This document shows, one piece after another, positions 1 to 8,787 of a stretch of DNA of 64,000 nt (position 1 is the stretch's first letter; every line of letters starts with the position of its first letter). Made by a program: the position numbers and the translations under genes. Under the pieces are notes generated by a model. It was given only the letters and a program-made list of their open reading frames with translations, had not been told where the DNA came from and did not search any database. Where the stretch lies: positions 1 to 64,000 of the forward strand of contig MSHL01000024.1 of the NCBI GenBank assembly GCA_001941135.1, read 5' to 3'. This DNA comes from Ruminococcus sp. Zagget11 (GTDB taxonomy: Bacteria; Bacillota; Clostridia; Oscillospirales; Ruminococcaceae).

Positions 1-428
1 CATATCACTTGTGCTTTTTCTCTTGCCGTACCCTCTCGGCAACCAAGGCATTCAATTTTTTTAGGTAGTCATTTTCCGCACGAAGTCGCTGCATTTCTGC
101 GATGAGGTCTTCCTCCACCTCTTTCTTCAGTTTTGGAGGGCGTCCCGTTGACTTTCGTCCTCTTCTTTCAACATAGAGTCCTTCTTTTCCTTCTTCAAGG
201 TAGATTCGTTCCCAATCGGCGGCTCGTCTGTGCGGCAATTCAAATCTTCTCTCTATTTCTTTGTAGCTCAGTTTTTCCTTTTGCATTGTTTCTACAACCA
301 TGATTTTAAATTCTGGTGTATACCTTTTGTTTGGCTTTCCTTTAGGCATAAAAATATCCCCTTTCATTAGACTTTTAATTGGTATATTTATATTATACCA
401 CATTGTCTAACAAAAGGGGAGCACTTCA
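1..428 (-). mobile_element. Left end of an IS3-family (IS150-like) insertion sequence
   Basis: The element reads leftward and leaves the window at base 1. Its outer tip on the minus strand begins TGAAGTGCTCCCCTTTTGTT at 428, the usual TG start and C-rich/T-rich terminal repeat of IS3-family elements. It is followed by a transposase orfA. The malic enzyme reading frame is intact up to exactly this tip and then runs into IS sequence, which fixes the junction. The other end, the orfB integrase and the target duplication are outside, so the family is seen but the exact IS name is not. Confidence 0.78.
5..349 (-). CDS. IS3-family transposase OrfA (helix-turn-helix protein)
   Basis: About 114 residues. 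The N-terminal half has the transposase HTH pattern (RYTPEFK near the start, then SYKEIERRF and the WERIY stretch), and the C-terminus ends in a leucine-zipper-like segment (LRAENDYLKKLNALV) typical of IS150-group OrfA. It binds the terminal repeats and, by frameshifting with orfB, makes the transposase. I start it at the ATG at 349, preceded by AAAGGGG; a longer in-frame start at 403 has no such site. The TGA stop is followed one base later by an ATG at base 3, a possible orfB start. Confidence 0.85.
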   Translation of the reverse strand: MPKGKPNKRYTPEFKIMVVETMQKEKLSYKEIERRFELPHRRAADWERIYLEEGKEGLYVERRGRKSTGRPPKLKKEVEEDLIAEMQRLRAENDYLKKLNALVAERVRQEKKHK

Positions 429-859
429 AAGCAGCGGGGCGCGGAAATATCTTCTAAGTTAATGCCGCCGAAAGAGCCTGCAATAAGCCGAACGGTGTTC
501 ACAATGTCGTCAACGTCGTTGGAACGTATGCAGATAGGGACAGCGTCCACATTGCCGAATGCCTTAAACAGGGCACATTTGCCTTCCATAACGGGCATAC
601 CCGCTTCCGGACCTATATTACCCAGTCCCAGTACGGCAGAGCCGTCCGTAACCACCGCAACAAGGTTGGAGCGCCTTGTAAGAAGATAGCTTTTGCTTAA
701 ATCCTTTTGTATTTCAAGGCAGGGTGCGGCTACTCCGGGTGTATATGCCAGTGAGAGATCCTCCTCGTTTTCCAAGGAAACTCGGCTTACAACCTCGATT
801 TTCCCCCTCCAATCAAAGTGCTTTTCCAATGCTTTTTCTGAAATATCCGTAATAATCAT
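428..859 (-). pseudogene. Malic enzyme, N-terminal part, cut by the IS
   Basis: Residues 1-144 match the malic enzyme N-terminus: KIEVVSR, the conserved SLAYTPGVAAPC, TDGSAVLGLGNIGP and the FGGINLEDISAPRCF block. The enzyme oxidatively decarboxylates malate to pyruvate using NAD(P). Clostridial enzymes are near 390 residues, so about two thirds, including the NAD domain, is missing here. After Phe144 the frame enters IS sequence and stops at 407. The ATG at 859 gives the expected N-terminus, but GGAAAGGG abuts it, so a slightly different start is possible. A remainder may lie beyond the IS, outside the window. Confidence 0.85.
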
Positions 860-1000
860 CCCTTTCCGTTACGCACACATCGTATTGAAAATTACGCAGT
901 TGTATTTTTAAAATAACTCAAGCCGTCCAATATATTCAAGATAGCATAGGCTAACCCAAATGTAAAAACCACCAAAAAAGTGGAGTTTTCCCTTAGTTAA

Positions 1001-1029
1001 ATTTTATCATGCTTTAGCTGATATTGCAA
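1001..1029 (-). promoter_or_regulatory. Possible promoter of the malic enzyme gene
   Basis: On the minus strand TTGCAA (1029-1024) and TAAAAT (1006-1001) are 17 bases apart, about 140 bases upstream of the malic enzyme start. The match is moderate. The rest of 860-1200 is AT-rich and shows nothing else I can name. Confidence 0.3.
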
Positions 1030-1203
1030 TACCTTATTGAAAAATTCACATATTATTAGCGTAAATTTAATTTAGCGCCATTCAAGCTGAATTTAGTCCG
1101 CAAACCCTTTATTTTTCAAGGTTTGTTGGGGCTGCTTCAAAATTATAAGGATATTAAAGTAAAGTTTTTCGGCAATTCGTCCCAAAATTATCACACAATG
1201 CAT

Positions 1204-1233
1204 TTGACAAGTCGTATAAATAAATGCTATAAT
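1204..1233 (+). promoter_or_regulatory. Promoter of the WYL regulator
   Basis: TTGACA (1204-1209) and TATAAT (1228-1233) with an 18-base spacer, 85 bases before the start codon. Both hexamers are perfect. Confidence 0.75.
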
Positions 1234-1318
1234 TTGTACAGTAAATAACCGATTATATTGTCTTATACTCAATTATTATGTCATAAACGAATAGCAATCG
1301 CACTGGAGTGAAATTTGA

Positions 1319-2371
1319 ATGATTTATCCCAAGAAGATGATGTGTGTAGCAATTCTTCAGATACTGTTCAATCATACTGATGCTAATCACCCTATTTCCC
1401 TGAAAGAGCTTACAGAAATCCTATTAAGTGAATATGGCATTATGGCGGAGCGAAAGTCTGTGGCACGCAACCTGAAGGATTTAGCCGGCGTTGGCTTTCC
1501 TGTATGTTCGGGGGATGATCTGCTTAAGGATCGCACAGAGGAGTGTACAAAGGCTACTAAATATTGGATTAAAAAGGAGTTTACCGGCGGGGAGCTGCAT
1601 ATCCTTATCGACGGAATAAGGTTTATGGGAATGCTTTCTCCGACCCAGGTGTCAGACCTTTTGAGCAAAGTGGGACAGCTTGGCGAAAAGCACTTTCATA
1701 TACCGGAAAATGTCCGCTCCGCAGTGCTTAAAACTCCCACCCAAAGCGGTGTGGTATATAATGTTGAAACAATTGACGAGGCAATCAGCAAAGGGGTTAT
1801 GGTGACGTTTAATTATTACAGATTCGGTACAGACAAAAAACGTCATTATCGCTTGAATAATGACGGTACTACAAAAATTTATACAGCAAGCCCTTACGAG
1901 CTGGTTGCGGCAAACGGCAGATATTATCTTGTTTGTCGCTTTAAGGGGCATAATGATATTGCTAACATAAGACTTGATATGATTGCAAATCCCGTTTTGA
2001 CGGAAATGCCCATAGTCGGAAGTAAAAGGGAGATTGACATTCCCACGCACCTTGCCGAGCATCTCTATATGTTTTCGGGGAAAAGCATAGATGTGGTTTT
2101 TCGTGCGGATAAGAGCCAGCTTAATGCGGTTATTGACTGGTTTGGAACCGAGGTCGAATTTATATATGAGGATGACAGCCTTGTGGAGGCAAAGGTAAAG
2201 GTAAACAGGACTGCTATGCTTTATTGGGCACTGCAGTTTGGAAAGTACGTAGAGGTGCTTTATCCGCAGGATCTAAGAAATGAAATTGCGCAGGCTGTTT
2301 CGGATATGCATATAAAATACTCGTCACAGGCAGCGACCCATTATGATGCTGTTCCGAAAAAAAGCTCATAG
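1319..2371 (+). CDS. WYL-domain transcriptional regulator
   Basis: 350 residues. A winged-helix region occupies about residues 5-70, with the SLKELTEILLSEYG and RKSVARNLKDL helices. The WYL domain follows, with the strand pattern VTFNYYRF near 162 and the signature PYELVAANGRYYLVCRF near 192-208, then a WCX-like C-terminal extension from about 255. WYL proteins bind small or nucleic-acid ligands and control transcription. The ATG at 1319 has GGAG ten bases upstream. The 3' end overlaps the convergent DUF218 gene by 31 bases. Its targets cannot be told from position; the upstream neighbour is the broken malic enzyme gene. Confidence 0.85.
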   Translation: MIYPKKMMCVAILQILFNHTDANHPISLKELTEILLSEYGIMAERKSVARNLKDLAGVGFPVCSGDDLLKDRTEECTKATKYWIKKEFTGGELHILIDGIRFMGMLSPTQVSDLLSKVGQLGEKHFHIPENVRSAVLKTPTQSGVVYNVETIDEAISKGVMVTFNYYRFGTDKKRHYRLNNDGTTKIYTASPYELVAANGRYYLVCRFKGHNDIANIRLDMIANPVLTEMPIVGSKREIDIPTHLAEHLYMFSGKSIDVVFRADKSQLNAVIDWFGTEVEFIYEDDSLVEAKVKVNRTAMLYWALQFGKYVEVLYPQDLRNEIAQAVSDMHIKYSSQAATHYDAVPKKSS

Positions 2372-3135
2372 GAAACACCGAACCATTCACGGATCCAGTA
2401 GGTGGGGAGCAATGAAATATTGGTTTTCGAGCTGATGGAGTAGGTACATAGTCCAAGCCTTTGTGCGATTATTTTCGCGCGAAGCTGGTGAAACTCGCTG
2501 GTCACAATGACCGCTGTCTGTCCAAGACCCAATTCCTCCATTATGGCGGAGCTGTTGAGGAGATTTTCATAGGTGCTGGTGGATTTATCCTCAAGGATAA
2601 TCCTTTCACTCTCAATTCCCAGTGCTACAAGCGCGTCCCTTATACATTCGGCTTCGCTCATGGGTTCGTCGCTTCCTTGACCGCCCGATGCTATGCAGAC
2701 GGTGTCGGGGTTTTCCGTAAGATACTCAAAAGCTGCATTTATCCTGTTTTGCAGCATTACAGTGGGGCGATCCGGCTTAACCCTGCAGCCCAGTACGATA
2801 ATTGTTTGCGGGCTGTCGGGGGGATTGTGCGCCGCCCTTATCATCATAACAGAAAGCAGTACTGCCGCAGCCGTACACAGTACAATGATTGCCGCTGCGG
2901 CAATTAGAATGGTTTTTCCCCATAAGGTGGCGGACAGTGAGTGTATCACTTCCGCCACAAATTGTCTTTTAAGTATCGCAAGAAACAATATGGCGCAGAC
3001 TGCCGCACCGACCGTATTGCCGATATTGATTTTCGCGGTGAAAAAGGTTGAAACAAAGACCAAAAAGCCGAGCAGAAAAACTGCCTCGGCTAATATTGTA
3101 AGTATAGGTGTGGGGGTCGGTACAAATCTGTTCAT
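2341..3135 (-). CDS. DUF218 (YdcF/SanA-type) membrane protein
   Basis: 264 residues. Three hydrophobic segments lie at about 12-32, 40-58 and 75-98, followed by a DUF218 domain from about 108: TIIVLGCRV, the ASGGQG loop, NLLNSS and TSEFHQLRA. The family is linked to envelope and vancomycin-sensitivity phenotypes in Enterobacteria, but its substrate is unknown. It is the last gene of a three-gene minus-strand operon, 11 bases after the TSCPD gene, and overlaps the 3' end of the WYL regulator on the other strand. Ribosome site AAGG lies about nine bases from the ATG. Confidence 0.85.
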   Translation of the reverse strand: MNRFVPTPTPILTILAEAVFLLGFLVFVSTFFTAKINIGNTVGAAVCAILFLAILKRQFVAEVIHSLSATLWGKTILIAAAAIIVLCTAAAVLLSVMMIRAAHNPPDSPQTIIVLGCRVKPDRPTVMLQNRINAAFEYLTENPDTVCIASGGQGSDEPMSEAECIRDALVALGIESERIILEDKSTSTYENLLNSSAIMEELGLGQTAVIVTSEFHQLRAKIIAQRLGLCTYSISSKTNISLLPTYWIREWFGVSYELFFGTAS

Positions 3136-3146
3136 GGAATCAGACC

Positions 3147-3389
3147 TTACAGTGCTTTCTTTAATGCCTTGGCAAGCTGATCAGGACATGAAGTTCCTCT
3201 GCCGCCGCAGTCCACGTTTTCCAGCCGTGCGATAACATCTTCAACCCTCATTCCCTTTACAAGGCGGGAAATTCCCTGGGTGTTTCCGTTACAGCCGCCT
3301 ATAAAGCGCACATCGCCCACTATTCCGTTATCCACCTCGGCGATAATTTTCCGTGAGCAGGTACCCTTTGTGGTATATTCTATAGTCAT
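3147..3389 (-). CDS. TSCPD-domain small protein (TIGR03905-like)
   Basis: 80 residues. It has the family landmarks: TKGTCS near the start, FIGGCNGN in the middle and GGRGTSCPDQLAKAL at the end. Four to five conserved Cys and the TSCPD box resemble the C-terminal tail of class II ribonucleotide reductases, where such tails act in thiol exchange or metal binding. The stand-alone function is unknown. AAGG lies upstream of the ATG. It sits 14 bases behind the PHP gene in the same operon. Confidence 0.85.
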   Translation of the reverse strand: MTIEYTTKGTCSRKIIAEVDNGIVGDVRFIGGCNGNTQGISRLVKGMRVEDVIARLENVDCGGRGTSCPDQLAKALKKAL

Positions 3390-3403
3390 ATTTTATCAAC
3401 CTT

Positions 3404-4240
3404 TCATTTTTGTGACCCAATTTTGATTATGCGATCGATATTGTCCTTATCGGTGGTGTATTCACCGATAATAACGGGGTGAGAGTTGTACAGTCCGTGG
3501 AAACCCGAGCCTCCTGTTACAATAAGGTTGTACTTCTCGGCTTTCTCCAAAAGTGCCTTTTGCTGCTGTTCATCAGCGGAATAATGATACACCTCGATAC
3601 CGTCCAGCTTACCTGCCTCGGCAAGATCGTCAATCAGGTCGATTGAATCGTAAACATAGGGGTGAGCGAGAACAGCCGCACCTCTTGCCGAGTGTATAAG
3701 CTCCAGTACATAACCCACATCGGGGTATTCCCTTTGAACAATGCAGGAGCCTGTTTTCTCGTTGAACAGTTCATCGTTAAGCTTGCCGTAAAAGTGTGTG
3801 GAATAACCGTATTCAATCAGTGCATGAAGAATGTGCTGCTTGTAAATCGCTTTTGAACCGGAAACGTGTTTGGTTATATCCTCTTCGGTGATAGGAAAGA
3901 GCTTTAGCACATTGGCAACCGTTTCTCTGGAGCAAGCCTGCCTTATTTCCGAGCATCTGTGGCATATTCCCTCAAGCCTGTCGGGCTTTTGAGGTGCGTA
4001 GCAGAGAATATGTACCTTTCTGTTTCTTTTTTTGTCCCATGCAGTAAGCTCAACGCCGGGGATAGTCTGTATTCCGTAGCGTTCTCCCAAAATTCTTGCC
4101 CGATTAAATGATGACATAGTGTCGTGGTCTGTTATCGAAATAAAGTCAAGCCCCACTCTTTTAGCCTGGACTATAACCTGTTCTACTCCCAGAGAGCCGT
4201 CCGACAGTGTGGTGTGACAGTGAAGATCGCCCTTTATCAT
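3404..4240 (-). CDS. PHP-domain phosphoesterase (TrpH/RNase AM-like)
   Basis: 278 residues. The PHP metal-binding motifs are clear: DLHCHTTLSDG at 5-15, ITDHDT near 37-42, a GVELTA glutamate near 61, LAHPY near 192 and a C-terminal TGGSGFHG box. Proteins of this type include the 5'-3' exoribonuclease/3'-5' nucleotide phosphatase YciV (RNase AM), so an oligonucleotide or nucleotide phosphatase role is inferred. It is first in the operon with the TSCPD and DUF218 genes. A promoter lies at 4324-4353. Confidence 0.85.
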   Translation of the reverse strand: MIKGDLHCHTTLSDGSLGVEQVIVQAKRVGLDFISITDHDTMSSFNRARILGERYGIQTIPGVELTAWDKKRNRKVHILCYAPQKPDRLEGICHRCSEIRQACSRETVANVLKLFPITEEDITKHVSGSKAIYKQHILHALIEYGYSTHFYGKLNDELFNEKTGSCIVQREYPDVGYVLELIHSARGAAVLAHPYVYDSIDLIDDLAEAGKLDGIEVYHYSADEQQQKALLEKAEKYNLIVTGGSGFHGLYNSHPVIIGEYTTDKDNIDRIIKIGSQK

Positions 4241-4323
4241 GGTATAACACCGTCCTTTGAATTTTCACGGTATAGTTATATAACGGCTGCACATATGTAC
4301 GGTGCATTATTATATACCATTAT

Positions 4324-4353
4324 ATTATATCACATTTCTATGTAGGATAGCAA
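4324..4353 (-). promoter_or_regulatory. Promoter of the PHP-TSCPD-DUF218 operon
   Basis: On the minus strand TTGCTA (4353-4348) and TATAAT (4329-4324), spacer 18, about 85 bases before the PHP start. Confidence 0.6.
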
Positions 4354-4509
4354 GCTATTTTTTTAAAGTTTGACATAAACACATAAAAAACACTATTTTT
4401 ATTCATTTTTTACGGGTAAAAAAATTATTTTAAAGGGTTATGCGCCTCTGCACTCCCGTGATTTTACAGAAATGTTTGTATGAAATAGGCACAATTTACA
4501 GTAATTTCA

Positions 4510-4538
4510 TTGACATACGGTGAAAAATACGGTAAACT
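4510..4538 (+). promoter_or_regulatory. Probable promoter of the GyrI-like gene
   Basis: TTGACA (4510-4515) with TAAACT (4533-4538) at a 17-base spacing, about 45 bases before the start. The -35 is perfect and the -10 is weak. The rest of 4354-4509 is AT-rich with no gene seen. Confidence 0.45.
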
Positions 4539-4585
4539 TATTATAACATTTTGTTTAAACATATGAATATTGGAGGAATTGTGAC

Positions 4586-5218
4586 ATGGCTTTTGATTTC
4601 AAGAAAGAGTACAAGGAATTTTATATGCCGAAGAATAAGCCGGAAATTATCACCGTACCTAAGGCAAATTACATTACGGTTAGGGGAGTGGGCGACCCCA
4701 ACGAGGAGGGCGGCGCTTACAAAACAGCTATCGGTGTGCTGTATGCTTTGGCTTATACCCTAAAAATGAGTTATAAAACCGATTACAAAATAGAGGGATT
4801 TTATCAATATGTTGTCCCGCCCCTTGAAGGCTTTTGGTGGCAGGAGGGGACAGAGGGTATCGATTATTCCGATAAATCCTCTTTTCACTGGATTTCCGTT
4901 ATCCGTCTGCCTGATTTCGTTACACAAAAGGACTTTTACTGGGCTGTGAAAACGGCATCCGAAAAGAAAAGGCTTGACTGTTCATCTGCCGAGATGATTA
5001 CCGTTGACGAGGGCTTATGTGTGCAAATTATGCATTTGGGCGCATTTGACGATGAGCTGCAAACTGTGGCGCTTATGGACAGATATCTTGAAGAAAACGG
5101 TTATACAAACGATTTTGAAAGCGGCAGACTGCACCATGAAATTTATATGTCCGATGCACGAAAGGTTCCCGCCGAAAGGTGGAAAACAGTAATTCGTCAC
5201 CCTATAAGGAAAATCTGA
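4586..5218 (+). CDS. GyrI-like small-molecule-binding protein
   Basis: 210 residues. This is the stand-alone GyrI-like form: an N-terminal FKKEYKEFYMPKNKPEIITVP lead-in, the YITVRGVGDPNEEGGAYK strand-loop, YALAYTLKMS, and a C-terminal HEIYMSDARK-PAERWKTVIRHPI end that is highly typical. The SOUL/GyrI fold binds small aromatic or drug-like ligands in effector domains; as a stand-alone protein its role is uncertain, and some homologues hydrolyse or sequester xenobiotics. GGAGG sits before the ATG. It appears monocistronic. Confidence 0.85.
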   Translation: MAFDFKKEYKEFYMPKNKPEIITVPKANYITVRGVGDPNEEGGAYKTAIGVLYALAYTLKMSYKTDYKIEGFYQYVVPPLEGFWWQEGTEGIDYSDKSSFHWISVIRLPDFVTQKDFYWAVKTASEKKRLDCSSAEMITVDEGLCVQIMHLGAFDDELQTVALMDRYLEENGYTNDFESGRLHHEIYMSDARKVPAERWKTVIRHPIRKI

Positions 5219-5278
5219 TTTTTAAGTAGAGGGCGATGTCCCTTACTCAAAAGAAAATATATGAAAGGCGGAAAAATT

Positions 5279-6592
5279 ATGGCAAATCCTTATTTACCTT
5301 TATGCGAGTATATCCCCGACGGCGAGCCGAGGGTGTTCAATGACAGAGTTTATATTTACGGCTCTCACGACCGTGCAGGCTCCGATTCTTTTTGCGATTA
5401 CAGGCTTAAAGTATGGAGTGCGCCCCTTGATAATCTTAATAAATGGGTGTGTCATGGAGATATATTTGTCACTGTCGATTCACCCGACCGCCCCTCCGAT
5501 ACGGATTATACTCATAATCCGTTGTATGCTCCCGATGTTGTGGAAAAGGATGGCAAGTATTACCTGTATTGCTACATATTTGATTCAAAGGGATGCGTTG
5601 CTGTCAGCGATAAGCCCGAAGGTTCTTTTAAATTTTTGTCATGCTATGATTATGACCCGCAGGATGGGGGAGATGACGGAATTCTCAATGACCCCGGCGT
5701 TCTTGTGAACGACGACGGGAGAGTGTATGTGTATTACGGCTTTGAAAGGTCGAACATGAACGAGCTTGACCCCAATGATATGCATACGGTGCTGAAAGGC
5801 TCTCTGCATTGGGACGTTATACCTCAAGATGAACCTTTCGAGTTTTTTGAGGCAAGCTCCATTAGGAAGATAAACGGCACATATTACCTTATATATTCAC
5901 CACGAAAGGGCAGCCGACTTGCCTATGCCACATCATCGTCACCCACAGGTCCTTTTGAATACAGAGGCTATATAGTGGATAACAGTGAGGATTACCCCAG
6001 AGGAAATAACCACGGCTCGCTTTGCTGCATAAACGGTCAGTGGTATATATTCTACCACAGAATGACCAACGGTACTATAACATCAAGGAGAGATTGTGTT
6101 GAAAGAGTGGAAATTTTACCCGATGGAACTATTCCAAAGGTTGAAATGACATCCCTCGGCTTTGAGGAATCCCTTTGCCCCTATTATCCCACTGCCGCAC
6201 AGATAGCCTGTGTACTTAAGGGCGGCTGCTACATTACCGAAAAAAATCCTTTTAGCGGAATTATTACCGCAATCAAGAGCGGCTGTATTATCGGCTACAA
6301 GTATTTTGATTTCGGCGATGATTTTACCGGCGGCAAAATGAAGCTTTCCATGCTGGTTTTGGGCTGCGGTGCAAGCTCTGATGTTCATATCATGATTGAC
6401 GGTGAGGACGGCGAGGAAATAGGAGTTTGCAGGGTTGGTGAGGACGACGGTATCTATACTACTGATGTAAAGTGCGTTACAGGTCGTCATTCCCTATACT
6501 TCCGTGCGGATGAGGCTTGTGCGGGTTGGTTTGCGGATATGTTCAAGGGCAGGCAGCTTTTTGAACTGAAGGAATTTGTTTTTATAAAATAA
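5279..6592 (+). CDS. Glycoside hydrolase family 43 with C-terminal CBM6-like module
   Basis: 437 residues. The five-bladed GH43 signature is visible: EYIPDGEPRVF with the catalytic-base Asp near the N-terminus, YAPDVVEKDGKYYLY, a DPGVLVNDDG block and FFEASSIRKINGTYYLIYS holding the proton-donor Glu near 190. From about 330 a beta-rich segment with YKYFDFG and DVHIMIDGEDGEEIG fits a CBM6-like module. Expected activity is alpha-L-arabinofuranosidase or beta-xylosidase. There is no signal peptide, so it should act on imported oligosaccharides. I choose the ATG at 5279 because AAGGCGG lies seven bases upstream; the ATG at 5261 has none. Confidence 0.87.
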   Translation: MANPYLPLCEYIPDGEPRVFNDRVYIYGSHDRAGSDSFCDYRLKVWSAPLDNLNKWVCHGDIFVTVDSPDRPSDTDYTHNPLYAPDVVEKDGKYYLYCYIFDSKGCVAVSDKPEGSFKFLSCYDYDPQDGGDDGILNDPGVLVNDDGRVYVYYGFERSNMNELDPNDMHTVLKGSLHWDVIPQDEPFEFFEASSIRKINGTYYLIYSPRKGSRLAYATSSSPTGPFEYRGYIVDNSEDYPRGNNHGSLCCINGQWYIFYHRMTNGTITSRRDCVERVEILPDGTIPKVEMTSLGFEESLCPYYPTAAQIACVLKGGCYITEKNPFSGIITAIKSGCIIGYKYFDFGDDFTGGKMKLSMLVLGCGASSDVHIMIDGEDGEEIGVCRVGEDDGIYTTDVKCVTGRHSLYFRADEACAGWFADMFKGRQLFELKEFVFIK

Positions 6593-6607
6593 AATTTCAA
6601 AAATCCC

Positions 6608-6635
6608 TTGACAAATTGAAATTATGTGTTATAAT
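6608..6635 (+). promoter_or_regulatory. Promoter of the SRP operon
   Basis: TTGACA (6608-6613) and TATAAT (6630-6635), spacer 16, about 50 bases after the GH43 stop and 60 before ylxM. The stretch just downstream (6638-6675) has nested palindromes, CCTTTATAAAGG inside AAAGGTAT/ATACCTTT, which could fold in the leader. Confidence 0.7.
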
Positions 6636-6694
6636 ATAAAGGTATTAACCTTTATAAAGGCTGATACCTTTACGGTAGACATGAGGTGTGGGCT

Positions 6695-7060
6695 GTGAGT
6701 GCGGATAAAAACCTTGCGATTTCCGAGCTGCTGGATTTTTACGGCGGATTGCTTACGGATAAGCAGCGAAATGTTATTGAGCTTTACTATAACGAGGATT
6801 TTTCCTTGGCGGAAATTGCCGAAAGGGAAAACGTCACACGCCAGGGTGTCAGGGACAGCATTAAAAGGGGAGAACAAACGCTGATTCGGCTTGAAAAGGA
6901 GCTGAAACTTGCTGAAAAGCGCAGAACGCTTATTACTGTTGCGCGTTGCTTGGAGGAATCGGCGGTGAAATTAGATGCCGCTTCAAAGAACGGCGGCGAT
7001 TTAGATATGATTTCCGATTTGTTGTTGGAGTGCAGTGAAAGGATAAAGCAGGTTTTGTAG
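6695..7060 (+). CDS. ylxM: YlxM/p13-like DNA-binding protein, SRP-associated
   Basis: 121 residues. Sigma-70 region-4-like HTH: LLTDKQRNVIELYYNEDFSLAEIAERENVTRQGVRDSIKRGE, the family signature of UPF0122. It sits immediately upstream of ffh, as in most Firmicutes. In streptococci YlxM stimulates SRP GTPase activity. Two in-frame GTG codons exist (6686 and 6695); the second is preferred because GAGG at 6683-6686 is eight bases from it. It ends in TAG, one of several clear TAG stops here. Confidence 0.88.
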   Translation: MSADKNLAISELLDFYGGLLTDKQRNVIELYYNEDFSLAEIAERENVTRQGVRDSIKRGEQTLIRLEKELKLAEKRRTLITVARCLEESAVKLDAASKNGGDLDMISDLLLECSERIKQVL

Positions 7061-7076
7061 GCAGGAGGTGCGGTTT

Positions 7077-8423
7077 ATGGCATTTGAAAGTCTTTCCGAA
7101 AAGCTTAATGCGGTTTTTAAGAAGCTGAAAGGACACGGCGTTCTTACAGAGGCTGATGTCAAGGAGGCAATGAGAGAGGTAAAGCTTGCCCTCCTTGAGG
7201 CTGATGTAAGCTATAAGGTTGTTAAGGATTTTATAGCAAAGGTCAGCGAAAGAGCGGTCGGTACAGACGTACTTTCAAGCCTTACTCCCGCACAGCAGGT
7301 TATAAAGATAGTAAACGAAGAGCTTGTGGCTCTTATGGGTGAGCATAACGCTAAAATTAACTTTCCCTCCGAACCGCCCTGCATCATTATGATGTGCGGA
7401 CTTCAAGGTTCGGGAAAAACCACTCATGCCGCAAAGCTTGCCAAGTATTTCAAGGATAACGGAAAGCGACCGTTGTTGGTTGCCTGTGACGTTTATCGTC
7501 CCGCAGCTATAAATCAGCTCCAGGTTGTAGGTGAAAAAGCCGGGGTAAAGGTCTTTGAAATGGGACAGATTAACCCTGTCGTTATCGCTAAGCAGGCTGT
7601 CAAGCACGCTAAGGATCATGGCAATGATGTGGTTATACTGGATACCGCGGGGCGCTTGCATATAGATACCGAGCTTATGGAGGAGCTTTGCCGTATAAAA
7701 GAAGAAACCAATCCCCATGAAATAATGCTTGTTGTTGATGCAATGACAGGTCAGGATGCCGTAAACGTTGCCAAAACCTTTGATGATGCTTTGGGTATTA
7801 CCGGTGTTCTTATGTCCAAGCTTGATTCCGATACAAGAGGCGGCGCGGCGTTGTCTGTACTGGCTGTTACGGGAAAGCCTATCAAGTTTGTTGGTATGGG
7901 CGAAAAGCTGGATGAATTTGAGCAGTTCCACCCCGACCGTATAGCTTCGAGAATACTGGGCATGGGCGATATGCTTACTCTTATTGAGCGTGCGCAAACC
8001 TCAATTGATGAAAAGGATGCCGAGCGGCTTGCCAAAAAGCTGGTTGAGGAAAAAAGCTTTGATATGGACGATCTGCTGGAGCAGATGACCCAGATTAAAA
8101 AAATGGGTTCACTCAAACAGATTATGGGTATGCTTCCGGGCGTGGGCGATAAGATTAAGGATATGGATATTGACGACCATCAGCTTAATCGAGTTGAGGC
8201 AATGATTACTTCAATGACACCCGCAGAGAGAGCGAAGCCCTCAATCATCAATCCCTCAAGGAAACGCAGAATTGCCGCAGGAAGCGGAAACACTGTTGCT
8301 GATGTCAACAGGCTTCTTAAGCAGTTTGAGGAAATGCAGAAAATGATGAAGCAGCTTGGCGTTATGGGCAAAAATGGCAAGGGGAAAAGGAATAAAATTC
8401 GTTTGCCCGGTATGCGTTTCTGA
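7077..8423 (+). CDS. ffh: Signal recognition particle protein Ffh (SRP54)
   Basis: 448 residues, the normal length. The N domain is about 1-90. The G domain has GLQGSGKTTHAAKLA near 105, DVYRPAAINQL, DTAGRLHIDTELMEEL near 190 and SKLDSDTRGGAALS near 247. The methionine-rich M domain ends in GKGKRNKIRLPGMRF. It binds signal peptides and 4.5S RNA and docks with FtsY. The ATG at 7077 is eight bases behind AGGAGG; an in-frame GTG at 7068 lies inside that site. It starts 16 bases after ylxM. Confidence 0.97.
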   Translation: MAFESLSEKLNAVFKKLKGHGVLTEADVKEAMREVKLALLEADVSYKVVKDFIAKVSERAVGTDVLSSLTPAQQVIKIVNEELVALMGEHNAKINFPSEPPCIIMMCGLQGSGKTTHAAKLAKYFKDNGKRPLLVACDVYRPAAINQLQVVGEKAGVKVFEMGQINPVVIAKQAVKHAKDHGNDVVILDTAGRLHIDTELMEELCRIKEETNPHEIMLVVDAMTGQDAVNVAKTFDDALGITGVLMSKLDSDTRGGAALSVLAVTGKPIKFVGMGEKLDEFEQFHPDRIASRILGMGDMLTLIERAQTSIDEKDAERLAKKLVEEKSFDMDDLLEQMTQIKKMGSLKQIMGMLPGVGDKIKDMDIDDHQLNRVEAMITSMTPAERAKPSIINPSRKRRIAAGSGNTVADVNRLLKQFEEMQKMMKQLGVMGKNGKGKRNKIRLPGMRF

Positions 8424-8521
8424 TTTGGTTATTTGATTATAGCGCCCTGTGCGTTATGATATATGGCGTTATTGCGCCGCTAAGTTACATTATATAAAGG
8501 ATTTTCGGAGGTGAAAATATA

Positions 8522-8767
8522 ATGGCAGTAAAGATCAGACTTAAGAGATTGGGTGCGAAAAAGGCTCCTTTCTACAGAATAGTTGTTGCTGATTCCAGAT
8601 CTCCCAGAGATGGCAGATTTATTGAGGAAATCGGTTACTATGATCCAACCAAAGAGCCGAGTGTTGTTGAAATAAATGATGACCTTGCTAAGAAGTGGAT
8701 GGCTAACGGTGCTCAGCCTACCGATACCGTCAAGAAGCTCTTTAAGATTAAGGGTATAACCAAGTAA
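8522..8767 (+). CDS. rpsP: 30S ribosomal protein S16
   Basis: 81 residues with the S16 core [40 protein letters not shown], followed by the [21 protein letters not shown] helix. It is a small-subunit assembly protein. GGAGGTG lies upstream of the ATG. It is placed between ffh and khpA, the usual clostridial order. Confidence 0.97.
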   Translation: MAVKIRLKRLGAKKAPFYRIVVADSRSPRDGRFIEEIGYYDPTKEPSVVEINDDLAKKWMANGAQPTDTVKKLFKIKGITK

Positions 8768-8787
8768 GAGTTTTCCCTGTGGCAGAT

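Noticed and set aside
7275..7997. Long minus-strand frame inside ffh, about 240 codons
   Set aside because: It lies wholly inside the certain Ffh frame, lacks a ribosome site and family pattern, and is a codon-bias shadow.
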